Both the position numbers and the translations under genes were made by a program. A stretch of DNA of 64,000 nt from Dasyornis broadbenti (lineage: Eukaryota > Chordata > Aves > Passeriformes > Dasyornithidae), in contig VZRN01004254.1 of assembly GCA_013397935.1 (NCBI GenBank), positions 1,544,042 through 1,608,041 of the forward strand, given 5' to 3'. Shown one piece after another: positions 21,177-31,886 of the stretch (the first letter of the stretch is position 1; every line of letters begins with the position of its first letter). The notes under the pieces are model-generated. The model saw only the letters and a list, made by a program, of their open reading frames with translations, did not search any database and was not told where the DNA came from.

Positions 21177-23536
21177 TGAGGTGTTGGAATATTAGGCACT
21201 GTCTGAGTTTTAAAGCACAGGGGATCCTTTTAGGGAAAGCTTTATCTTCTTATTTTGAAAAGACTTTTAGAAAACCCCAAATTTAAAAAGTGCAGCTTTG
21301 TAATTACTGGCATGTATTTAGTTTAATAAGATAGTGCGTTTGAAAGTGGATAAGCATATCTTTAACAGCAGTCTACCAGGAATCAGCAGACATAATTACC
21401 GTCAAGATTTAATTATGTCAGACAAGAGTATCTGTCCTGAATAACAGTGTTGACAGTAGAAGCAGGCATTGCTGAATGTTCAAGCCTGCTCTCGGTATAC
21501 TTCTGTTAAACAAAGTCTTAGCTATTCTGCTGTGACTGACTTCAAATGAATATAATTAAACATATCAAAGCAATGAAAAAAATATGGTTGATACTAAAGG
21601 AGAGGAATATGAACAAAAAGAAACTTTTGGAAGAATTTGGTCTGATCCTTCTCATACATGCAAGGCATTGATCAGAAACATCTCAGCATGTTAGTGTGGG
21701 AACAATATTGTGTGACTGTTTAAAAGAGATTAGATGTTTATGTGTAAGAGTCTCTACCTTCTCTTAAGAGGAGCTTCAGAAATTATGTAAAAAAATATTT
21801 TGACTGTTACGTTGTTGGCTTTCATTAGAATGTCTCCAAACTATGCAGAGTACTATAGTTTGTGTTGCTGCTGAACCAAAATACAAAGTTTTTGATTAAT
21901 CAAGCAAGTGGTGTTATTGAGCAAAGAAAATCTATAATCTGAGTAAATATTACACAGTATTATTAAACAAGCTTAAAAGAGAAAGAAAAAAGAATTGTAC
22001 TAGACTTAATTAAGGCTTCAAGTAAAGCTTGCTTTTATTGGCAATTTTTTTGTTGCAACAAGAAAACTAAAAATTAAGAGGATGGTTGGCAGCAATATTG
22101 ATATGCTAATGGATAAACATGCTAATTTAGAAAAAAACTAATCAGCAAAGACATTACTAATGGAAATGTACTGGAAAATGGCTAATGCTGTATGCAGACC
22201 TGGTATCTCCCAAATTAAGAAGAACTCATTTTGTGTGTATAATTGTAACTTGGAAGCTAAGCCTTGATCTTCTCTCTGCTTTGCTTTGGTTAATATTTAA
22301 AGATATTTCAGATGACCTGTCCTGGTACTATGACACCTGTTTAGCTTCTCTATAATTATGCTGCTGAAATTACATGTTTTGTTTATTGAAAGGAGAGCTA
22401 AAAGTCTTACATTTTTTTTTAATCTAATTTACCAGACACTTTCTCTAGACAAAGAGACCCTTCAAATTAAAGAGTCTGGTCTTCTGACTGAGATGTGGTA
22501 GAACATCTCCGATTATCTGTGTTACATGTTCCCTGTCTCAAGAACTGAAAGATTAATGATACATTTAGGCACTAGGGTACGACTTTTAGAATAGTTAGTG
22601 TTGCCTCTGTTTTTTTTACACCATGATCAACTCCTTTACTTGCAGCTGAGTTAAACCAGTTCTAAGTTTTTCCTGTCATGCCACTATCACTCAAGTGCCT
22701 TTTCATCTCTTTTTTTACCCCAAGATGGCTGTTCCAAATACTTTTCTAGAGGGTACCCCCCACTGATCAAAGCACATAATGTAACAAAACCATTCCCAGG
22801 TGTTTCACATTTGGAAATTTTACTTGTTTTTTCACTTTTTACCAATTAAAATAAACTGGAGAAGAAATAAACATCTAAAATGTTCTATTCAGTAAATAGA
22901 TTACATCCGGAAAAGCAAGTAAAGTAGGAAGAATTAATGAAATTGCCAATAACTATTTAAATGACAAAAAGATTACTATTATGGTGAAATTAGAGTGACC
23001 TTGTATGATGCAATGAATATATTTTATCATACTCAGATGACTGATAGTACTCAGAATGAACCATCTTCCTGAGGTTACATGTTTCTAACTCACACAACTG
23101 AAACTTTATTAATAAATGCACTCACGCACATATAATATGTTAAATGTGTGGAATAAATTGCTCATTTTGTATGTTATGCTTATTTCTTTCATCACAAAAT
23201 TGATTCAATTTATTTCATTCAGAATATCCCAACAAAGATTTTTTAAATGGAAGATAAATCAAATTTGTGTCTGACAGATAATTATCAGCAAATAATAAGT
23301 CAAAAGTTACAAGCTGATGCTGGGGCCTGGAGAAGCAACTTAATGTGCATTTGGAGATTTTAATCTGAAGTAGCTCTACTGTTGTCCTATGAACTAACGA
23401 CACCTTAGCACCTGGAGTACATTAGGTGACTTCCTGAAGCGCAGCTTTTGGCTTCATCCAGAAACAATCCATATCATAGGTTCTCAGACTACTTCACGGA
23501 TCAAACAAAATACCGACTGGAAAAAGGCAAACATAC

Positions 23537-24125
23537 TGCCTTGGTTTTGGCTGGCATAGAGTTAATATTCTTCCTAGTAGCTGGTACAGTGCTTAGGATA
23601 AGAAAAATGCTAATAATAACACACTGATGTGTCAGTTGTTGCTAAGTAGTGCTTAGTCTAAGTCAAGGACCTTCCATGTTTTTCATGTTCTGCCAGTGTG
23701 GAGGTGAACAAGCCAAGAGAGCAAATTCACACTGGCCAAAGAGCTATTCCATGCCATAGAATGCCATGCCCAGTATATAAATTAGGAGGTGTTGGCTGAA
23801 AGTCACAGATCACTGCTCAGGAACAGTCTGGGCATCTGTCAGCAGGTGGACATGTAATTGTAGTGGACATCAGTTGTCTGTCTAAGGTTTTCTTCTTCTT
23901 CTGTCTCCTTTTCATTGTTATTATTATTTTAACTGATATTATTAGTATCATTATTATTTATATTATATTCAGTTTCAATTATCAACCTCTATTTATCTTA
24001 ACCCATGAGATTTACTTTTTTCAGATTTTCCTCCCCACTAGGGAGGGGATGGGTCAGGGAGAGAAGGGGAGAGCTCTGTTAGCAAGTGTGTGGCCAGACA
24101 AGTGATCCTTCTCTGCTTAGTGCTT
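23537..24125 (+). mobile_element. Endogenous retrovirus LTR, 3'-truncated
   Basis: It begins TGCCTTGGTTTTGGCTGGCATAGAGTTAAT. The next block (TGTCAGTTGTTGCTAAGTAGTG, GTCTAAGTCAAGGACC) and ACTGGCCAAAGAGCTATTCC match a common avian ERV LTR that I recognise by sequence but cannot name. A TATATAAA promoter box is at 23774-23781. The R-U5 part continues through ATTATTATTATTTT runs and TCAATTATCAACCTC...ATCTTAACCCATGAG. The usual terminal sequence ending in AACCACGACA is missing, so the 3' end is decayed near 24125. No internal retroviral sequence follows. Confidence 0.75.
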
Positions 24126-24221
24126 CTGAAATTACTTCTGAAATACTGTGTCTCTTCAGCATAAGAAAGGTGTTGATTTTCTAAAGTGGGCGAGATTGAG
24201 GTGGCTGTAGTACATGATGCA

Positions 24222-24610
24222 TGAGGAAAGTATGAAAAATCCCAGGTTTGTTTGGAGTTGAGAAGAGAAGGCTCAGGAAGAATCATCTTGCTGTCTGACT
24301 TGCAGCTGTGAGGTTGTAGAGAATACTGAACCAGTCCATTTCACACAATTTTGGCACAAAAGGTAACACACAGGAGTTGGCAATCTGGAAATTCCAACTC
24401 AGAAATTAAACTTTTTCTGACTGAAATTGGCCAGTCACTGTGTCAGGTTTCCCAGAAAGATTTGAGATCTCCATTTTTTGAGATGTTAAAAGCTTGACTG
24501 GAGAAAAACCATTACCAACCTGATCTAAATGGCCCTGCTCCAAGTATGCCATTGGACCTCCAAGAAACCCTTTAAAATCGAAATAATTTTATAGTTCTGT
24601 GATTTTTGGT
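24222..24610 (+). mobile_element. Old CR1 LINE 3' fragment
   Basis: TTTGGAGTTGAGAAGAGAAGGCTCAGGAAGAATC corresponds to the CR1 C-terminal LFSLEKRRLR-type coding stretch. Near 24515 comes CAACCTGATCTAAATGGCCCTGCTCC, then GGACCTCCAAGAAACCC and AATTTTATAGTTCTGTGAT, the CR1 3' terminus with a decayed tail. Confidence 0.75.
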
Positions 24611-25314
24611 AAGTGGGGAACAGTCAGAACCCCTGCTTCAAAAGTCTGTTGCTGTTTTGAAGTGAAATGTTACTATAAGTACCTCCTGACTCATGTAATA
24701 GTTTTCTAGTGAGTTACCCTTTATTTATTTTAACATTATGGTGTTATGATACTATAGTGCATTCCCTAAATTCAGGTTAATTATTGTTTTGTTGGTGTTA
24801 CTTCAGGTCATGTGTTCTGTAATGGGCATTGCATTTGGCAATACTGAATGTATATGAATAGGAAAGTTTTTAGAGGTAATCTGACTTAGTTCTATAAGGC
24901 TCTTTTTACAGGATGGTATCTGTCACCCACATCTGATAGGCAGCGGTCACTTACCTCTTCACTTTAAAGGTTCTTCAAAGATGTATACAGAAACAGAGTG
25001 CCCATTCAAAGTACAAGTCTCATCAACAATATGATTGCAGAATTATTACTAAATTCCACTTCCAACAAGTTTTTATTAGTGGTATAAAAGGATTGAAGCA
25101 TGAATGGCAACTAAATGATTGCCAAAGGATTGTTCAATCCAATTGGAAATAATGAGCCTTAGTGTATGTAAAAGTGCTTATAAACAACTAAGTATTAGTC
25201 ACAAAAATTCATATCCATCTCTTTGTTTTATTCTGAAGACCGAGAACAATTTTAATCACACTGTACCCCTTATAGGTATAAGGAGTTTATTTTCCTTGTC
25301 GATACATCTTTGGC
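24611..25314. other. Unique AT-rich sequence between two CR1 fragments
   Basis: No gene, RNA or named repeat was recognised. Confidence 0.4.
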
Positions 25315-25845
25315 TTTAAATAAGCCAAAGAGAACCACACCAAGCTGTGTGGTGCCATTGGTACACTGGAGGGAATGGATGCCACACAGAGGGACTTTGA
25401 CAGTCTTGAGAAGTGGGCCCATGTGAACTTCATGAAGTTCAACAACACCAAGTGCAAGGTCCTGCATGTGAGTTGGGGCTATCCCAGTCACAGAGAAAAA
25501 AGGGTCCACAGAGACCTTAAAGCAGCAGCTAAAGGGGGCCTACAAAGAACTGTAGAGGGACTTTTTACAAGGGCATGAAGTGATAGGGGTGATGGATTTA
25601 AACTCAAAGAGGGTATGGTTGGATTAAATATTAGGAAGAAATCATTAACTGTGAGGATGTTGAGGCACTGGAATACTTTGTCCAGACAAGTTGTGAATGC
25701 TGCATCACAGGAAGTTCAAGTTAGACGTGGATTTTAGCAACCTGATCTAGCGGAAGGCGTCCCTGTGTCCATAGCAAGAGGGTTAGAATTGGATAATCTT
25801 TAAGGTCCCTTCCAACCCAAACCATTCTATGACTCTGTGAAATTA
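25315..25845 (+). mobile_element. CR1 LINE 3' fragment with internal deletion
   Basis: The left part encodes a DFDSLEKWAHVNFMKFNNTKCKVLHVSWGYP-like stretch (25390-25480), the CR1 region just after the catalytic box. The next part jumps to the terminal region (GATGGATTTAAACTCAAAGAGGGTATGG, GGCACTGGAATACTTTGTCC), so several hundred bases of the C-terminal coding part are deleted. It ends with GGTCCCTTCCAACCCAAACCATTCTATGACTCTGTGA at about 25805-25842, a well preserved CR1 3' terminus. Confidence 0.92.
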
Positions 25846-26565
25846 TCATAATATACGTTTCGTTGCATTTGTTCTTCCTGTAGAAATATGAGAATAATTT
25901 TTTTTTGCAACTGGTTGATGGATCCCATGATCTGTTGTGGATAGTTTTAGACTTATTTTTTATTATTTCTAGTGAAATATCTTCTTGTCTTTATCTCATT
26001 CTTTCTTAGAAATAGAATAGTTTGCACTGAATATTGAACTGTATAATGAGTTACATACTGCCATTTAAAATGCTATTAAGTATAGTTGTCGCTCCCCAAA
26101 ACTGTAATTCTATAGGTACTTAAACAAAAGAAATACTGTAGACCTTTTTGAGGGATAATTTTTCAGGAAGGTGACACATACATTACTGAAGCATGAAATA
26201 AATAGCTTTAAGATATTTATGCTTTTTACAGGCATTCTAACCTTTTTAGAAAATGGCTATAATTTGAAGATATAATGTGAAGGGAGTGTTCTTAATGCTA
26301 CATTAATTACAAGGGCTCACTTTCATTCCCTCTTTGCAGACATTTTTGTATTTTTATATGAAAAGATGCATATAATATTGTGGCAATAATGAGCTTAATG
26401 TAACTGGAAGCTATCAGATAAGATTGTATCAAAATTTCAAATACAAATAGCACCAGATATTGTATGCCTGAAAATCGTCATATCTCACATACTGAAAACT
26501 TTTTCCTTGCCACTAAGTGGCACTGTATTATTGTTAGTTCTTGTTCAGATCATATTAAAAAAACC

Positions 26566-26638
26566 TTTGGGCCAAATTTATTCTTGATGCAGTCTCATTA
26601 AGTCAGTGGAGTACATGTGAAGTGAATTTGGCCCACAG
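26566..26638. repeat. Short palindromic element (MITE-like relic)
   Basis: A perfect 10-bp stem, GGGCCAAATT at 26569-26578 and AATTTGGCCC at 26625-26634, surrounds a 46-bp interior containing TTAAGTCAGTGGAGT. I recall GGGCCAAAT-ended palindromic elements with a GTCAATGGAGT-type core from turtle and other sauropsid genomes. Confidence 0.55.
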
Positions 26639-29600
26639 TTTTAATGGCACCTATTTCTGAATCACTGCTGTACATTTCCACTGTGGAGGACCAGAAATAA
26701 AATAAAAATCAGTTTGTGCTTAATCTTGCAAAGAGCTGACCCTTTCATTTGGTGTTTAACTGTTTCATTACAATTCTTTTCCTACTGAATTAGCCCTAGT
26801 TAAAAAGGATCATCTTATCTATTTCAGTAGAACTGTCAGTAAATTTTGATTTAAAAATAGATGAGCTCTGTGATCTTTGCATTAACCCTTAATTTTTGTC
26901 AAGATTATATATATTGAAAAGTATGTGAGTCTGCTTTGAAAACCTTGTTATACTCTAACAACATATGTCAAGAACAAAAACTGAAGAAGATTAGGTTTTT
27001 CGAAAGTCATACTTTATGCTTTCTTTTTTCCTTACTGTGATAGAAAAGTAAACAGGCTCTTGAGAATTTTCAAAACAGTGCTTAAGGTCTCTTTTCTCTT
27101 TGTCTTATCACTGTGCAGAAAACACAGAAATATGTTAAAGCCTTGAAACACCATAAACTTTTAAGAAAAACTGCTTGCACATTTGATATAAGACAATCCT
27201 TTCCCTCTTAAAATACATATAAATTGTTACTTGCTTAGATAGTAAAAGAAAATGACAGCTATTTTCCTGAATTGTTGGTAAGAAAGTAGTTTATTAAATC
27301 TTTTATATATGAACTGAGAGATTTATTCGAGAACAAAAGACTGTGCTCACATCCAAGAACACCTGTCTCATTGACTTCATACAGATCAAGTAACACGTTC
27401 ATGAGAATGGAACATGGCCCAGGATCTCTGGTGGGGGAAAGTATACTTGTATGTGAAAACATTACTTTTGGAGGACAGACTCCATGAGTGGCCTGGGTAT
27501 GGAAAATATTTCCCTTTCAGTTTTCTATTGGACTCCCACATTGTCTATTCTTTCCATAATAGCAGTGTAAATATTTCTTTTAGGTCCTAGCACTGCCTTA
27601 TCAATATGTGGCGGGATATTTAGAGTCAGGTTTGTTTGTTTTTTTTTTTTTACAAGGGCTATCATTTGTAAAATGGGAGAGATGTTACTTTCTTCACAGT
27701 ACTGCTTTTGTTAAAAACAGGATTTTTTTTTTTTCTTTTTCTAATACTAGTCCTTGTTTAAGGTTTACCAGATTTCTGAGAAGCCAAAAATTACAGAAAC
27801 TATGAGGGTGGCAAGGCTGATTGGGTGAGAAGTAACCTTTTATTAGGCCATTTGATATAGTAAGCTACAGGAGAGGAGGTTTGGGGCACACACATATCAT
27901 CTCAATCGTACACAATCTTTTGGGATATTAGAAGCAGAAACAATAGTGATTAAACCTGTCTTGCAATGTGCATGGAAGACTTTGAACTCTGTTTTACACT
28001 GAATGACTAAACCAGGAACTAGTGGGAACATTTCAAATGTTGGTTCTTTATTTAATTTTTACTCTGGTTTTCAAAACACAAACACATGGAATAAACTTAA
28101 ATACTAGAATAATTCTTTCTCTGATATGAGAATTTAGAGTACTGACAAATATTACTTTTGTGTGTTTCTGTTTGGGATGTTGCTAATTTGGTTTATTATG
28201 AAGAAATATATGAACGACATATATTTGACAGGATGACAGTAGAATCTCTTATAACTACTTCCCTTTTAGCAGTACAGTCTGTTCATATCTGTTCTCTGGT
28301 TTAGCTACCAACATTAGCCAGAATAAACTAATATTCAGACATCTTGGAAAAAAGTAATGTCTTGGATAGCTAGTCTACTTTCCTCCTGACTTCTAATAAA
28401 AACTTGGAAATTGTAAATACAAATTAATGTGAACTATTGAAAATATTAAGAAAATTTTCTGAAAAAGATGCTTAAAGACATGTTTCAAAAACAGCTGAAG
28501 TTTGGGGCAGCTGACAGTTCCTATTTCTAGCAGAAACTTTGCAAAATATTTGTTGGTCTAGGATGTGCCTACTGTGCGTGGTGCCAGACCTTAAGCAGAT
28601 CTGTACGAATTAACTAACCTTGGAACTGGAATTGTGCAGTCGGTATGAAAGTGATTTATGAGAGTCAATACTGAAAGTGATTTGGTCTTAGCATTGTTGA
28701 CAACATGCTGCAGATAGACATGGTCTGGTTTATCCAGTAAAAGTTTGACCATCTCTGTACTGCTGCCCATTTTAGTTTCATTCTCAGTGGTGCTTTCTGC
28801 ATGGATAGCCTCCTGTTTCATGATGCGGTAACCTGGAGATATATCCTTAGTTATCCAGGCTGAATGTGGAAGAGCAATAAATCCCACCATGATTCCTAAG
28901 TTTACTTACTGGAATGCTTCATGCATGAAGTATCATTGTGCTTTTTCTCTTGCTCAGTACTTTTTTACATTAGTCTGAGCTACTGCAATCTTGTTTCTGC
29001 ACAGCACTTATATATTAGGTATCACTACCTTGGAGCGCTGACTATAAAATCACTGCAGTTTAAGGCCATTAATAAGGTCAGTCTAGCAGCATTTAAGAAC
29101 TGATCTGTTAGTTCTTTGCTGACATCTGTGTTCATGAACCAATTGCCATTTAAAGATCCCATCTGACATTTTCAGTTGATAGTCATTATGCCATTATGAT
29201 GAGCCCTATGAGAAAGTTCTGTAACCACTCTATTTATTAAACTTTTTTTCCTTCTCACTTGTTAAAACCAGAAAACATTCAGGTTCATTTTTCTTATAGT
29301 AAGGGTTGCAGAGAAAAGAAATATTATTTTTTACAGACCATGAATGTACTTTTTTCCTAGTGCTTCTCTTTCCCTTCAGAGAAAGAAAAATGTCCCCTCA
29401 TCTGTAGCTTGTTGTAAGATATTATATTCGTTTTGAATCTGTTGACTGGCATAGAGAGTGTTCCTAAACAGGGAATAAGATATAACAATTTTTGGATTTA
29501 GTATAATCAACACTTTCATACAGGTTACATAGAGATGTTTAAAATTAAGCAAAATTAAAGCCACTATATTAAATATGTCCTTATATAAATCACACATAGA

Positions 29601-31334
29601 AATACAAATAAAGTAATTTTTAATACAAATCTGCATAAAACAATATCATGCCCTGAAACTAGTATTTATTAAAAAGCTATTTTTTATATAATAGAATTAT
29701 TAAGCCTTTTCCTCTATCATCTTCCAGGAATAAGAACTAAAAAGTGAATAATGTCTACAGTATCTGTCTCATAGCATGTAACAGTCATAACAATATTTAT
29801 TAAAGAAGCACAATGCAAATTCCCCAATTTATCCAAGAATTAATCTTTCAGCTCTTTGCCCTGTGATAAGCTTCTGTAGTCCCGTCTGAACTATGTGGGA
29901 ACCTAAGAGCATGATTCTGCAGGCAGATGGTAAGTCCTAATTGTGTGAATACCACAACTGGGCAAGAAGAAATCTGCAAGGTCAGCTGGTGAAAGGGTAC
30001 TAACATACAAACTCTGTTTAATGCAAGATAGAGCATATATCTCTGAGAAGAAGATGCCTATGTTTAACCTGTAGTTTGAGATGTTTCTAAAAAAGGAGCC
30101 TTAACCAAGCATTAGCTTCATGTCGCAGATAGAAAGGATAATACAAAATGTGACTTGAGTTTGTTTAGTGGTAAAGCGGAAGATGGCACACCACCTTATC
30201 TGAAACGTCAGAATTAACGTGTCTCTGCCCTACCACTCATCCCACATTGCATTCTTTATATGTTGCCTCTGCTGACTGCACGCTACGGGCACTATCTCAC
30301 ATCTGCGGTAGAACATGCATTTATCCTACCGTTCATATGTGGTAACGAGAGTTCTGCGGAGAATTCAGTACTTACTTTCTGAGATTATACATCTCAGAGT
30401 GCTGGATCCTGGTTCACACCAAGTCTGTGAAGAGGCTTGGAGTCTTACCCGTGATTTACAAAGACTGCAGCCTACGCACACCTACAATTTACCCATACTT
30501 AGACAGATCATAAAAATCTGAGTAGATGGCACGGTAACCTAAATATGTAGCACCTGGGGTTTTGCACGTTTTCTCAGGCCCTTTTAACTCTGCTTCTGTA
30601 GACCTTTTTTTGCCGTTCTACGGGTTGGCTGACCGACATGTGCATAAAGCTGTGAGATGTGCTTATCGTTTGCATCAGGACCAGTATCTCCCACACACAC
30701 CTACATAACTAGCAGTGACCTACATAAATCTTCACATAAGTTGCTTTAAATTACATGTGCCAAGCTGCAGGTGTTTCTGCACTAGTTAATATAGGTTGGG
30801 TTTTTTCAACAAAGCTTTTGGTTTTCCTGATTCTTTCAGTTCAGAAAGCTTGATGAAAAGTGTCTCTATGATTTTACATAAATTAAGGTTTTGTAGCCCA
30901 CTGTTTTTTATGGAAGTTGAGATTGTACCAGTTGCTGATGGTGCAGTGGCATGCCTTAATTGTTTTTAAACAAAATTGAGCGCTGCTAATTGCTGCCAAA
31001 AATACTTTTTTAGTACTACCTCTCTTAATAATTTAAAATATGGAGATGGTAAGTTCAGTGCTGGAGTTTCTGTGAAAATAATTCTAGATCACAGCTCAAA
31101 GAAGTTTTTGAACCTCATTTTTTACAAACATTTCTTTTATATAGTTAGTGGTTAAAATGATAAGCATTGTATTACCTTGTTTTAATTCTTCATAAACCCC
31201 TCTGTTTTTAGAAGTGTTCTTTAGAGCCTGTGTAAATGTTGACACTAAGTCTGCCTTTAACATGCATAGCCTGAGTGGGCACACTAGGCAATAGGTTATG
31301 AAAGGGCATAAAGAATGTAAAAAACACCTTCCTA

Positions 31335-31360
31335 AGAGAAATTTTTTTTTTTTTTTTTTT
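31335..31360. repeat. Poly-T run
   Basis: A run of about twenty T residues between GAGAAA and AAACC. No adjacent SINE or retrocopy could be recognised. Confidence 0.8.
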
Positions 31361-31840
31361 AAACCTCTCTCACTACACTCACTCTCAGGCAAATTTGGCA
31401 TTTGAACTTCTCTCAGAGTCTATATGGCAAAGAATAAAAAGTAATCGTTCAACAGAACCTTCATTTAAAGTTGTCCAGAGCCATATACATCAGATATAAA
31501 GGTAGGAATGACCAAAGTAAACCCCCACCCATTGACAGACTTGAAAATATTTCAGCTAGTATTCTTTCAGATGTGCTGATTAAAAGTTAAAATCCAGCGT
31601 ATTTCAGTTTTGTTCCCTGAGGTTGATCTTGAACACCAATGAATTCTTGTGGTGTACTCAGGTTCACATTATAACACTGTTTTTTATCATGGGCTTTAAT
31701 GGAGTTGGGAGCAAGAGTACAGTTGCCTTGAGTCAGATAATAACCAAAGAGCTTAAAAGTGAATGCATACATTATTTCAAAAGAATATTGCCAGGCATGA
31801 ATTTTCAGTTTCCTGCTCAACAAACAAAAGAATAACAGCT

Positions 31841-31886
31841 TGGGCCTAGTCCTCTCCCTTTAAAATCAATGGGAGTTTGGGCCCTA
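31841..31886. repeat. Imperfect hairpin, possible palindromic MITE relic
   Basis: TGGGCC at 31841 faces GGGCCC at 31879-31884, and CTCCC at 31854-31858 pairs with GGGAG at 31871-31875 around TTTAAAATCAAT. The core AATCAATGGGAG is shared with the same kind of amniote palindromic elements as the one at 26.6 kb. Confidence 0.4.

Larger units (their letters stand above)
17501..23536. other. About 6 kb of unique AT-rich sequence
   Basis: Apart from homopolymers (poly-T about 18370-18388) and the CT repeat at 21.1 kb, I see no repeats and no exon-like segment I trust. The reading frame at 17667-18080 begins in a T-rich run and has no recognisable domain. Confidence 0.45.
25846..31840. other. About 6 kb of mostly unique AT-rich sequence
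   Basis: Apart from the palindromic element at 26.6 kb and homopolymers (poly-T about 27638-27651 and 27723-27734) I see no repeats or genes. The minus-strand open frame 28591-28890 has no recognised domain. The stretch about 30120-30720 is somewhat richer in CpG than its flanks, without an identifiable gene. Confidence 0.4.
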
